Positions 38,751 through 47,877 of a stretch of DNA of 64,000 nt are shown one piece after another. Under the pieces are notes generated by a model, which saw only the letters and a list, made by a program, of their open reading frames with translations, was not told where the DNA came from and searched no databases. The DNA comes from Rhodopseudomonas palustris (GTDB lineage Bacteria > Pseudomonadota > Alphaproteobacteria > Rhizobiales > Xanthobacteraceae). Both the position numbers and the translations under genes were made by a program. How positions within the stretch are numbered: position 1 is the first letter of the stretch; every line of letters begins with the position of its first letter. The stretch is taken from the NCBI RefSeq assembly GCF_003031265.1, contig NZ_CP019966.1, forward strand, positions 2,170,001 through 2,234,000, read 5' to 3'.

Positions 38751-39908
38751 ATGAGCAACAAGGTCTTCGCCGATCTCCCGGTCACCGTGTTCGAGGCGAT
38801 GTCGCAGCTCGCGCGCGACAACGACGCGATCAATCTGGGACAAGGCTTTCCCGACGATCCGGGGCCGGAGGATATCCGTCGCACCGCCGCGGATGCCGTT
38901 CTCAACGGCTACAACCAGTACCCGTCGATGATGGGGCTGCCGGAGCTGCGGCAGGCGATTTCGACCCACTATGCGCACTGGCACGGCGTCCAGCTCGATC
39001 CGATGACGGAGGTGATGGTGACCTCCGGCGCGACCGAAGCGCTGGCGAGTGCCATCCTGTCGGTGGTCGAACCCGGCGACGAAGTGATCGTGTTCCAGCC
39101 GGTGTATGACTCGTATCTGCCGATCATCCGGCAGGCCGGCGGCATTCCGCGGCTCGTTCGTCTCGAACCGCCGCATTGGCGGATCACCGAAGAGTCGCTG
39201 CGGCGTGTGTTCAACGCCAAGACCAAGGCGATCGTCTTCAACAATCCGCTGAACCCGGCCGCGGTGGTGTATCCGCGCGAAGACCTCGAATTGCTGGCAC
39301 GATTCTGCCAGGAGTTCGACGCGGTGGCGATCTGCGACGAGGTGTGGGAGCACGTCACGTTCGATGGCCTCAGCCACATCCCGCTGATCACCATCCCCGG
39401 GATGCGCGACCGCACCATCAAGATCGGATCTGCCGGCAAGATCTTTTCGCTCACCGGCTGGAAGGTCGGCTTCGTCTGTGCCGCGCCCAAGCTCCTGCGC
39501 GTTGCCGCCAAGGTGCACCAGTTCCTGGCGTTCACCACGGCACCGAACCTGCAGGCGGCCGTCGCCTACGGTCTCGGCAAGAGCGACGATTATTTCCTGC
39601 AGATGCGCAAGGACCTGGCCCGCAGCCGCGACCGGCTGGCGCAGGGGCTGTCCAGCATCGGCTTTCCGGTGATCCGCTCGCAGGGCACCTATTTCCTCAC
39701 CGTCGATCTGTCGCCGCTCGGCCTCAACGAAACCGACGAGGCGTTCTGCAAACGCATCGTCACCGACTACAAGGTCGCGGCGATCCCGGTGTCGGCGTTC
39801 TATGAGGAAGAGCCGGTCACCTCGGTGGTGCGGTTCTGTTTCGCCAAGAAGGATCAGACGCTCGACACCGCCCTCGAGCGCCTGTCGGATGCGGTTCACG
39901 GGCGCTAG
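38751..39908 (+). CDS. PLP-dependent class I/II aminotransferase (methionine/kynurenine aminotransferase type)
   Basis: A 385-residue fold-type I PLP enzyme. The PLP lysine is K230 in IKIGSAGKIFSLTGWKVGF. Other conserved features are INLGQGFPD, NGYNQYP, NNPLNPAA and CDEVWEHV. The GQGFPD and GSAGKIFSLTGWKVG motifs are those of YbdL/kynurenine (glutamine) transaminase-like enzymes that take methionine or aromatic amino acids with 2-oxo acids. It is co-directional with the rhodanese (22-base gap) and the polyamine-binding protein (7-base gap). Confidence 0.86.
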   Translation: MSNKVFADLPVTVFEAMSQLARDNDAINLGQGFPDDPGPEDIRRTAADAVLNGYNQYPSMMGLPELRQAISTHYAHWHGVQLDPMTEVMVTSGATEALASAILSVVEPGDEVIVFQPVYDSYLPIIRQAGGIPRLVRLEPPHWRITEESLRRVFNAKTKAIVFNNPLNPAAVVYPREDLELLARFCQEFDAVAICDEVWEHVTFDGLSHIPLITIPGMRDRTIKIGSAGKIFSLTGWKVGFVCAAPKLLRVAAKVHQFLAFTTAPNLQAAVAYGLGKSDDYFLQMRKDLARSRDRLAQGLSSIGFPVIRSQGTYFLTVDLSPLGLNETDEAFCKRIVTDYKVAAIPVSAFYEEEPVTSVVRFCFAKKDQTLDTALERLSDAVHGR

Positions 39909-39915
39909 GGATGTC

Positions 39916-41031
39916 ATGATGCGGGATACGATGCGGCGGCGACTGCTGACTCTGGGCGCGGGGATCGCTCTGTCGGTGTCGCTCACGCTGCCTGGCTGGG
40001 CGCAGGACCGCACCGTCAATTTCTACAACTGGTCGAATTACGTCGCACCGGGCGTGCTCGAGGATTTCACCCGCGAGACCGGCATCAAGGTGGTGTACGA
40101 CACCTTCGACGCCAACGAGACGCTGGAGACCAAGCTGCTCGCCGGCAAGTCCGGCTACGACCTCGTGGTGCCGACCGCTTATTTCCTGCAGCGTCAGATC
40201 ACCGCCGGCGTATTCCAGAAACTCGACAAGTCGAAGCTGCCGAACCTGAAGAACTCATGGGACTTCGTCACTGACAAGCTGGCGCTGTACGATCCCGGCA
40301 ATCAGTTCGCCGTCAACTACATGTGGGGCACCACCGGCATCGGCTACAACGTCGCCGCGGTGAAGCGGATTCTCGGCGAGGGCGCCGTGATCGATAGCTG
40401 GGAGATGATCTTCAAGCCGGAGAACTTGGCGAAGTTCAAGGACTGCGGCGTCCACATGCTGGATTCCGCCGACGACATCCTTCCGGCAGCGCTGACCTAT
40501 CTCGGCCGTGATCCGAATTCGACCAACAAGGACGATCTGGACAAGGCCGCCGAGGTTGTCGGCAAGGTCCAGCCTTCGGTGCGCAAGTTCCATTCGTCCG
40601 AATATCTCAACGCTCTCGCCACCGGCGAGATCTGCCTGGTGGTGGCGTGGTCGGGCGACATCAAGCAGGCGCAGTCGCGCGCGGCCGAAGCTCATAACGG
40701 CGTCGAAATCGGCTACGCGATCCCGAAAGAGGGCGCGCAGATGTTCTTCGACAATCTGGCGATTCCGGCCGACGCCAAGAACGTCGCCGAGGCGCACGAA
40801 CTGATCAACTTCCTGTACCGGCCCGACATCGCCGCGCGCAATTCAGACTTCCTGTCCTATGCCAACGGCAACAAGACCAGTCAGGACTTCATCAATCCAA
40901 GGGTGCTGAACGACAAGGCGATCTATCCGGACGCTGACACCCAGGGGCGGTTGTTCGTGATCACCGCGCGCGATCCCGCGACGCAGCGCACGATCAACCG
41001 GCTGTGGACGCGGGTGAAGACGGGGCGCTGA
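39916..41031 (+). CDS. Spermidine/putrescine ABC transporter periplasmic binding protein (PotD/PotF type)
   Basis: A 371-residue exported protein with a signal peptide (MRRRLLTLGAG, then SLTLPGWAQD). The mature start RTVNFYNWSNYVAPGVLEDF, followed by KVVYDTFDANETLETKLLAGKSGYDLVVPT, is typical of the PotF family that binds polyamines. Three in-frame Met (39916, 39919, 39931) are possible starts. No permease or ATPase genes are adjacent, so it may serve a transporter encoded elsewhere. Confidence 0.88.
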   Translation: MMRDTMRRRLLTLGAGIALSVSLTLPGWAQDRTVNFYNWSNYVAPGVLEDFTRETGIKVVYDTFDANETLETKLLAGKSGYDLVVPTAYFLQRQITAGVFQKLDKSKLPNLKNSWDFVTDKLALYDPGNQFAVNYMWGTTGIGYNVAAVKRILGEGAVIDSWEMIFKPENLAKFKDCGVHMLDSADDILPAALTYLGRDPNSTNKDDLDKAAEVVGKVQPSVRKFHSSEYLNALATGEICLVVAWSGDIKQAQSRAAEAHNGVEIGYAIPKEGAQMFFDNLAIPADAKNVAEAHELINFLYRPDIAARNSDFLSYANGNKTSQDFINPRVLNDKAIYPDADTQGRLFVITARDPATQRTINRLWTRVKTGR

Positions 41032-41144
41032 CGCGCGGTATCGATCGCCTGCAGGTACGGGAGTAATTCCGAGCCTCGATAACCCAACAAACTGCGTAGG
41101 CGCACGAGTGCCCGAATCGGCCTCAGCGAGCGCAGGATCGGTTC

Positions 41145-42284
41145 ATGCCAATGGCGATCCGATCCTTCGCGCGACTTCGTGGCGGCTGTTCTCTGGCCAT
41201 CCTTTGGCTGTGCAGTCTTGCTGTCCTCACCGGCGTCACGGGGACCGCCAGCGCTGGCGATCCGCCTCGCGAGCGCTCGGCTCCGCGCTGGACTGTTTCG
41301 GCCGAAGCTCTGGTGCTTGGCCGCGCCGGGACAGGTAATCAATCGCTTGTTTCGCTCGTGCCGGGCGATGTGCCGTGGTGGACACCGGTCGGCCCGAACA
41401 CCACCAACGTCCCCGGTGCGGAGGTGTTGAACAGCAATCAGCTCAATCAGCGCTTGGCCGCTGGTCCGAGGATCGGTGTCAGCTACCGAGACCCATCGGG
41501 TTACGGCGTCGAGCTGTCTTACTTCAATGTGCTCGGGCTGAGGGCGTCAAAAAGCGTTGGCCCCGAGACGCCGGGACAATGGCTGGTGATGAAAGCGCCC
41601 GGCACGTTCTGGCAGACGCAGGACTATGCCTATCAAGCAATGGCGTGGCAGGACGATACCCGGCTGCACAGTCTGGAGGCCAATGCGCGGCTGGAGATAA
41701 CGCCGCGCGTGACGCTGCTGGCAGGTGTTCGCTGGCTGCAACTGCACGATCAGCTGCAAGGGACGCTGGATCCGGCCGATCTCGGCCAGCCGATGTGGAA
41801 GTTCAGAGTGCCGAGCCGGCTGTCCGATGCCGTTCCGGTCCCCGGCAGCCCGGTCGTGATCAATCCGCCGTTCTGGACGAGCTCGACGACGAACAACCTT
41901 TACGGCGTTCAAGTCGGCGTGCGAGCGACTTTATGGGAGATCGAACGCGTCTCGGTCGACGCGGTGCTGAAGGCCGGCGTGTTCGACAACCATGCGACGC
42001 AAGCCGCGCAGGTCAGCATGCAGAAGCAGCTCTACCCGACATACGCGGCGACCGACGCGGCCGCCTTCGTTGGACAGGGCGGCATCGCGGCGAAATATCG
42101 GCTGAGCGATCGCGTCGCCGTCAAGCTCGGATACGAAGCGTTGTGGCTCGGCCGCGTGGCGTTGGCGCCGGCCCAAGTTCAGGCGACCTCAACCACGTCC
42201 AGCAGCGTGACGGCGGTCGGGGTCGATTGTCGCTCGTCGACGCTTCTTCAAGGCGTCACGGTCGGCATGGAGTACTCATTTTAG
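41145..42284 (+). CDS. Outer-membrane beta-barrel protein (Lpg1974/BBP7-like)
   Basis: A 379-residue exported protein with a signal peptide (LAILWLCSLAVLTGVTGTASA). Long alternating polar/hydrophobic strands follow, and the protein ends EYSF with a C-terminal Phe, as outer-membrane barrels do. RWTVSAEALVLGRAG near the start and GVQVGVRATLWEIER resemble the BBP7/Lpg1974 pore-forming family. Function unknown. Confidence 0.7.
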   Translation: MPMAIRSFARLRGGCSLAILWLCSLAVLTGVTGTASAGDPPRERSAPRWTVSAEALVLGRAGTGNQSLVSLVPGDVPWWTPVGPNTTNVPGAEVLNSNQLNQRLAAGPRIGVSYRDPSGYGVELSYFNVLGLRASKSVGPETPGQWLVMKAPGTFWQTQDYAYQAMAWQDDTRLHSLEANARLEITPRVTLLAGVRWLQLHDQLQGTLDPADLGQPMWKFRVPSRLSDAVPVPGSPVVINPPFWTSSTTNNLYGVQVGVRATLWEIERVSVDAVLKAGVFDNHATQAAQVSMQKQLYPTYAATDAAAFVGQGGIAAKYRLSDRVAVKLGYEALWLGRVALAPAQVQATSTTSSSVTAVGVDCRSSTLLQGVTVGMEYSF

Positions 42285-42299
42285 CGCGGCGGCTAGCGA

Positions 42300-44255
42300 T
42301 CAGGCGGACTTCGCCAGTTTCGGTGCCGGCGCGCCGTGGAGAGTAACCTGTTCGAGATCCCGTAGATCGACCGTCCCTGGCAACGCGTGGTCGGATGGCT
42401 TGTCGCCGACGCCCCGCATTGGGATCGGACTGACCGGGGCGCGGTCATGCCGCTCGATGTCGCCGCGCAGCAGCCGCCACGCCCAGCCGGCGGTTCGACG
42501 ATAGGTGTGCGCAAGCCCGATCATGCCATAGATCTGCGCACCGGCATCGACGATGTGGGCACGGAATTTCAGCCAGGCGCGCCGCCGCATCCGCTTTGCA
42601 GGCGAGAAATGCGCGACCTCGTGCGCGGGACGGGTTTCCGCACTGGAGAACACGTCTGCCGACTTCGAGAACACCAGCGCGCTCACGAAGCGGATCGGGT
42701 TGAAGAAGTAAGTATAGGCGATCAGCAGATTGAGCTGCTTCAGCCAGGGCCGCGGGTGCTTCGATGCGACGACGTAGTTGCCGTCCATGATATGCGGCTC
42801 GACCTGGATATCGCCGGCGCGGCTGAACGCCATCCCGGACTGGAACACGTTCTCGTACCACTTCGAACCGGGGGCAGGGGTCAGCATCATCACCTGCGTG
42901 CTGATGGAGCCGGCCTGCCGCAGCAGCCTGATCTGGTTGATCAGGCCGTAGTTCGACTTCCAGGTCACCAGCGGCTGGCTGTCGTGGTGCATCATCATCG
43001 GCATCGGCAGGATGTTGTTCTCGCGCAGCAGCTTGAAGGCGAGTTGGGTCTTATCCTTGTCCTGCGCCTTCTTCACCAGCGTTGCGGTCATGTCCTCGAC
43101 GCCGAGCCACACCGCCGCAAAGCCCGCATCGCGGATCAGTGGCAAGTGATCGCGCATCCCGACGGTGTCGTGCACCGTGACCTCGGTGCCGAGCCGCACC
43201 TTGCAGAACGGCCGTTCGGAGCGCTTGCGCGCGAGCGTGCCGGCGATGTCCAGCGTCCGCTTGGTATCGTTGAAGAAGTTATCGTCGGCACCAAAGAAGT
43301 GATAGATGCCGAAGGTGCTGGCGATCTGCCCGATCTCCTCGGCGATGCGTTCACCGCTCTTGGCTCGGAACTGCGACTGGTTGTAGGCGGGGATCGGGCA
43401 GTACGAGCACCGGAATTTGCAGCCCGCGGTCATCACGATGCTGGCGATCGGGCTGTATCGCTTCACGCGGTTGATCGGCAACGCCTGGCTGGCCAGCGTC
43501 GCGCTGTTGCTCGGCGCCTCCAGCAGCTTGTAGCCGTGCACCGGATCGGGAAGCTCATCGAGATCGCCGAGCAGGCGCTGCACGCCGGTGTCGATCAGCT
43601 CCTCGATCGGACCGCTACGCGAGGCGCGGCGTGCGTAGACGATGCCCGCCACCTCATCGAGCGCGCCGCCATCGCGAGCACGCTGGAACACCGAGCGCAT
43701 CGACTCGCCGGCCGCGCGCATCGACAGCAGCACATCGAGCAATTCGAGGAAGACATATTCTTCGCCGGTGACGGCCACATCGGCCGCCCAGGACGGATCG
43801 CCGCCGCCGAACACATGCCACGGCTCGTAGCGAATCCGAGGTCCGCCGACCATGATCAGGGGACGTTTGTCAGGCTCGATCTGGCAGGCTTCCCGGATCA
43901 GGCGATCGCATTCGGCGGAATGCAGATGCATGCTCGAGACCAGGAACAGGTCCGGAATCCGGCCGTCGAGTCGCATTTGCAGCGGGCTGAAATTGCGGTT
44001 CCATTGCTGCAGCACGATCCGAGTCTTGTCGAAGCCGACGTCGGCCAGCGCGGAACCGATCGACCGGACTCCGCCGGGCGCCATCCGGGTGTCGGCGAGC
44101 ACGAAGGGCAGGACGCGTGTGCGATGATCGAACGCGCTGACGATGACGGTCGTCAGGTCATGCTGCCCCGACAGCCGGCGGAGGCGCGCGCGGAGGCTCG
44201 CCATCTTGCCGGGAACCAGAAGCTCATCACCGCGGGCACGCCTTGGAAGTTCCAT
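42300..44255 (-). CDS. B12-binding-domain-type radical SAM protein
   Basis: A 651-residue protein. The N-terminal ~230 residues resemble a B12-binding Rossmann domain (DLFLVSSMHLHSAECDRLIREA; LIMVGGPRIRYEPW). The radical SAM cluster follows at C279, C283 and C286 (CKFRCSYC). The C-terminal ~130 residues are basic and helical, without a recognised domain. Family members methylate or rearrange lipids, antibiotics or hopanoids, but I cannot assign a substrate. It stands alone, convergent with the outer-membrane barrel gene. Confidence 0.85.
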   Translation of the reverse strand: MELPRRARGDELLVPGKMASLRARLRRLSGQHDLTTVIVSAFDHRTRVLPFVLADTRMAPGGVRSIGSALADVGFDKTRIVLQQWNRNFSPLQMRLDGRIPDLFLVSSMHLHSAECDRLIREACQIEPDKRPLIMVGGPRIRYEPWHVFGGGDPSWAADVAVTGEEYVFLELLDVLLSMRAAGESMRSVFQRARDGGALDEVAGIVYARRASRSGPIEELIDTGVQRLLGDLDELPDPVHGYKLLEAPSNSATLASQALPINRVKRYSPIASIVMTAGCKFRCSYCPIPAYNQSQFRAKSGERIAEEIGQIASTFGIYHFFGADDNFFNDTKRTLDIAGTLARKRSERPFCKVRLGTEVTVHDTVGMRDHLPLIRDAGFAAVWLGVEDMTATLVKKAQDKDKTQLAFKLLRENNILPMPMMMHHDSQPLVTWKSNYGLINQIRLLRQAGSISTQVMMLTPAPGSKWYENVFQSGMAFSRAGDIQVEPHIMDGNYVVASKHPRPWLKQLNLLIAYTYFFNPIRFVSALVFSKSADVFSSAETRPAHEVAHFSPAKRMRRRAWLKFRAHIVDAGAQIYGMIGLAHTYRRTAGWAWRLLRGDIERHDRAPVSPIPMRGVGDKPSDHALPGTVDLRDLEQVTLHGAPAPKLAKSA

Positions 44256-44534
44256 GTATTTCCTCGATCCAGATGGACGGCCGCAAAGTGATTTGCGAGC
44301 GCCACTGTGAGGTTAATACCCGAATCGGTCAAGTTGACGGCCCGCCGCAGCGCAGCAGGTTCCGCATGGTTCCGCGCCGATGCGTCTGAGCCCGGGCAGA
44401 TTGGCCAAGCGGCGCAGCTCGTCTTCAAGACGTCACGCAGGCCGAGTCTGAGCGTAATCAGGTCCTGAGCGAACTAAGCGAATTTCGGATAGGCGGGCGC
44501 ACGTCGACGCACTAAGCGCTGACTAAGCGGATCG

Positions 44535-45467
44535 TTACCGCCAGCGGCGGTGCAGCCACAGCCATTGCTCGGGCGTTTCGCGGATCCAGCTTTCGATCAC
44601 CGAGGTGCACGCCTGCATCGTGCCCTGGATATCGATCCGGCCGTCGGCATCGCGGACCGGCTCGATCTCTTCGGTCAACTCGGCGCGGAAACGGCCATCG
44701 GGGAGGCGGATGACGCGGGCGCCGTGAAGCGGGCACTCGATCTGGCGCAGCAGCTTTGCCAGCAGCGGGTTGGCCTTCGCGGTGCGGCCGAAGAAGGTGA
44801 CGTCGACGCCCTTGGTGAAGTGCTGATCGATCAGCATGCCGACGTGCTTGCCGTCCTGCAGCGCCTGCGCCAGCTTGAATGGCGCGCTCGATCCGGCGGC
44901 GACGAGCTGCCCCATCTTCACCGAGCGGATTTCTTCGACGATGCGGTCGGCGGCTTCGATATTGGGCCGGCGATACAGCACCGCAGTGTCGAGGCCGTGC
45001 GCGACGGCGGCGACCGCCGGCAACTCCCAGTTGCCGAGATGGCTGGCGAAAATCAGCGCCGGCTTGCCATCGTCGCGGAGCTTTTCGAACAGCTCGAGGG
45101 AGCGGCCGGTCACCTCGATGCGGCTGCGCTCGGGATGCTCGACGTCGTAGTCCCACACCGAGTCGAGATGCGCGAACTCCGCGGCCGATCGGCCGAGGTT
45201 GTCCCAGACGCCGGTGAGGATGGCCTCGATCTCGTCCGGCGACTTGTCCGGAAATGCCGCGGTGAGGTTGTCGCGGCCGATCCGCTGCTCCGGAAAGCGC
45301 CGGCCGAATTTGCGGGCAACCGCGCCGAACAGCCGGGCGCTCTTGTCGGGATCGAACTTCCGCGCCAGATGCAGCGCGCCGATCGCCACCGGCCCGACGA
45401 TCTTGCCGACGACGTCCTTGGCCGCGCGCTGGGCGCGCAGCTTGGCGCGATAAAGGGCGACCTTCAT
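44535..45467 (-). CDS. lpxXL: LpxXL: lipid A very-long-chain acyltransferase (LpxL/HtrB family)
   Basis: A 310-residue inner-membrane acyltransferase of the LpxL family. The catalytic H-x4-E is H143-LGNW-E148. An N-terminal hydrophobic stretch anchors it near the membrane, and RRWR ends the protein. The start ATG at 45467 shares one base with the stop of adh2XL (TGATG), so it is coupled to it. By position in the acpXL cluster it transfers the C28-type acyl chain from AcpXL to lipid A. A longer open frame (to 46202) is only the overlap of adjacent frames. Confidence 0.87.
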   Translation of the reverse strand: MKVALYRAKLRAQRAAKDVVGKIVGPVAIGALHLARKFDPDKSARLFGAVARKFGRRFPEQRIGRDNLTAAFPDKSPDEIEAILTGVWDNLGRSAAEFAHLDSVWDYDVEHPERSRIEVTGRSLELFEKLRDDGKPALIFASHLGNWELPAVAAVAHGLDTAVLYRRPNIEAADRIVEEIRSVKMGQLVAAGSSAPFKLAQALQDGKHVGMLIDQHFTKGVDVTFFGRTAKANPLLAKLLRQIECPLHGARVIRLPDGRFRAELTEEIEPVRDADGRIDIQGTMQACTSVIESWIRETPEQWLWLHRRWR

Positions 45468-46489
45468 CAGAACCGGACGATGATCTTGCCGAACACCTGA
45501 CGGCTTTCCATCCGCTTCAGTGCGGCGCCGACGTCGTCGAGCGGCACTTCGGTGTCGATCACCGGCAGCATGCCGGCCGCCATCTTGTCGAGGCTTTCGG
45601 CGATGTTCTTCATCGTCGCGCCGAACGAGCCGAAGATTTTGTACTGCTGCTGGAACAGCTGCATCAGGTTGAGGGTGGTGGTCGGGCCCGAGGTCGAGCC
45701 GCAGGTCACCAGCCGGCCGCCGCGCTTCAAGCTGAGCAGCGAGCCGTTGAAGGTGTCGGCGCCGACGTGTTCGAACACCACGTCGACACCCTTCTTCTTG
45801 GTGATCTTGCGGCACTCGTGCTCGAAGCGGTCCTGGCGATAGTTGATGACGTGATCGGCGCCGAGCTTCTTGACGCCTTCGATCTTGGAATCGTCGCCGA
45901 CAGTGGTGATCACCGTGCAGCCGATCGCCTTCGCCATCATGATCGCAACCGTGCCGATGCCTGAGCCGCCGGCGTGGACCAGCACGGTTTCGCCAGGCTG
46001 CAGCTTGGCGTTGTCGAACAGCATATGCTGCACGGTCGAGAATGCGATCGGCGCGCAGGCGGCGTCGCGCAGATCGACGCCGTCCGGCACCGGGATCACC
46101 AGCCGCGCCGCGATGTTCATCAGCTCGCGCGCAAAGCCGTCGACATGGAAGCCGATCAGGCCGCCGACGTTTTCGCAGAGATTGTCGCGGCCTTCCTGGC
46201 ACGCCTTGCAGTGACCGCAGGTCAGCGCGCCGTACATCACGACCTTCTGCCCGGGCTTGAACGTGGTGACGCCGTCACCGACGGCTTCGATCGTGCCCGA
46301 GGCTTCGGCGCCGACCACGATCGGCAGCTTGCGCTTGACGAAGGCCATGCCGCGATAGCCCCACACGTCGATGTGGTTCAGCGCCACCGCGGCAATGCGG
46401 ACCTGCACCTCGCCAGCCGCCGGGGGCGGAGGAGACGGCAGGTCGGCGACCACGAGATTGCGGTCGGCAACGAGGGTGAGCGCGCGCAT
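45467..46489 (-). CDS. adh2XL: Zinc-type alcohol dehydrogenase of the VLCFA cluster (Adh2XL)
   Basis: A 340-residue medium-chain dehydrogenase/reductase. The structural zinc cysteines are in CGHCKACQEGRDNLC, and the NADP-binding glycine motif is GGSGIGTVAIMMA. It lies between fabF1XL (96-base gap) and lpxXL (1-base overlap) in the fixed rhizobial order. In the cluster it is thought to help make the (omega-1)-hydroxylated very long chain or act as an enoyl reductase; the reaction is not proven. Confidence 0.82.
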   Translation of the reverse strand: MRALTLVADRNLVVADLPSPPPPAAGEVQVRIAAVALNHIDVWGYRGMAFVKRKLPIVVGAEASGTIEAVGDGVTTFKPGQKVVMYGALTCGHCKACQEGRDNLCENVGGLIGFHVDGFARELMNIAARLVIPVPDGVDLRDAACAPIAFSTVQHMLFDNAKLQPGETVLVHAGGSGIGTVAIMMAKAIGCTVITTVGDDSKIEGVKKLGADHVINYRQDRFEHECRKITKKKGVDVVFEHVGADTFNGSLLSLKRGGRLVTCGSTSGPTTTLNLMQLFQQQYKIFGSFGATMKNIAESLDKMAAGMLPVIDTEVPLDDVGAALKRMESRQVFGKIIVRF

Positions 46490-46585
46490 GGGGTTCGTCC
46501 GAACGGTTGGAGGCTTGCGCCCTGCGTATCGCCGTTGGCGGCCGCGGCGTCAACCGCGGCAGCCGGAACTGCGACTCACAGGCGG

Positions 46586-47866
46586 TTAGGCCGGTTCGCG
46601 GGTCAGGATCAGCGAGGCGTTCTGGCCGCCGAACCCGAACGAGTTCGACATCACGCTGGTGACGCGGGCGTCGCGGGCCTGATTGGGCACCACATCCAGC
46701 GGGATCGCCGGATCCGGCACGTCGTAGTTGATGGTCGGCGGAATCCGCTGATGCTCCAGCGTCAGCAGCGAGAAGATCGCTTCGACCGCGCCGGCGGCCG
46801 ACAGGGTGTGGCCGACCATCGATTTGTTCGACGATACCGGCAGCGACGAAGCGCGCTCGCCGAATACGCTGGAGATGCCGAGATACTCCATCTTGTCGTT
46901 CTCGGGCGTGCCGGTGCCGTGGGCGTTGATGTAGTCGATCTGGTCGACGCTCATGCCGGCGTCGGCGAGCGTCTTGTTGATGCAGCCGATGATCGGCTTG
47001 CCGTCCGGGCTCGAGCGGGTGCGGTGGAAGTTATCGGCGAGTTCGCCGCAGCCGGCGATCACCCCGAGGATCGACGCGCCGCGCGCCACCGCCGACTCGT
47101 AGCTCTCCAGCACCAGCGCGCCGGCGCCTTCGGCCATCACGAAGCCGTCGCGGTTCTTGGCGAACGGCTTCGAGGACGCTTGCGGGGGATCGTTTTGGGT
47201 CGACAGCGCCGACAGTAGCGAGAACCGGATCAGCGCTTCGGCGTTCACCGAGCCGTCGGTCGCGACGCAAAGCGCCGCATCGGCTTCGCCGCGCCGGATC
47301 GCTTCGACGCCGAGCTGAATCGCGCTCGCGCCGGAGGCGCAAGCGGTCGACAGCGAGATCGGCGAGCCCTTGGTACCGAAGGTGCCGGCGAGATGATCGG
47401 CGACCGAGCCAAACAGGAAGCGCCGATGATATTGCGTGAACGCACCGCCGCCGCTGACGCGGAGCAGGGCATCGTAATCGATCGCGGTGTTGGCGCCGGT
47501 GGCGCGCGCCAATTCCTGACGCGGCAGCCATTCCAGCTCGACCGGCGCGACCGCGAGAAACAGCGGGCCCGGGAAGTCGCCCTTGCGGCCGATACCGGAC
47601 TGCGCGATCGCCTCTTCGGTGGCGAGGTCGGCGAGCTTTTCACCGAGCACGACCGAGGAGAATGGCTCGACCGGGACGAAGTCCACGGTGCCGGCCATCG
47701 TGCTTTTCAGCCCGTCGATCGGAAAGCGAGTGATGGTGCGGATGCCGGATTCGCCGGCGGTGAGCTTGGCCCAGTTGTCGGTCTTGCCGGCGCCGAGCGA
47801 GGTGACCACGCCCATGCCGGTGACGACCACGATCGGTCTGCCGAATTTGTCCCGCGTCACGGTCAT
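46586..47866 (-). CDS. fabF1XL: 3-oxoacyl-ACP synthase FabF1XL
   Basis: A 426-residue ketosynthase with the full Cys-His-His triad: C176 in SLSTACASGASA, the first His in NAHGTGTPEND and the second in NKSMVGHTLSAAGA. It elongates the acyl chain on AcpXL toward C28. It is the third enzyme gene of the cluster, 11 bases after fabF2XL, its probable non-catalytic partner. Confidence 0.92.
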   Translation of the reverse strand: MTVTRDKFGRPIVVVTGMGVVTSLGAGKTDNWAKLTAGESGIRTITRFPIDGLKSTMAGTVDFVPVEPFSSVVLGEKLADLATEEAIAQSGIGRKGDFPGPLFLAVAPVELEWLPRQELARATGANTAIDYDALLRVSGGGAFTQYHRRFLFGSVADHLAGTFGTKGSPISLSTACASGASAIQLGVEAIRRGEADAALCVATDGSVNAEALIRFSLLSALSTQNDPPQASSKPFAKNRDGFVMAEGAGALVLESYESAVARGASILGVIAGCGELADNFHRTRSSPDGKPIIGCINKTLADAGMSVDQIDYINAHGTGTPENDKMEYLGISSVFGERASSLPVSSNKSMVGHTLSAAGAVEAIFSLLTLEHQRIPPTINYDVPDPAIPLDVVPNQARDARVTSVMSNSFGFGGQNASLILTREPA

Positions 47867-47877
47867 TGCGTCCCCCC

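Noticed and set aside
44535..46202. 555-codon open frame joining lpxXL and part of adh2XL
   Set aside because: The first 245 codons are an off-frame reading of adh2XL; LpxXL homology starts at ATG 45467.
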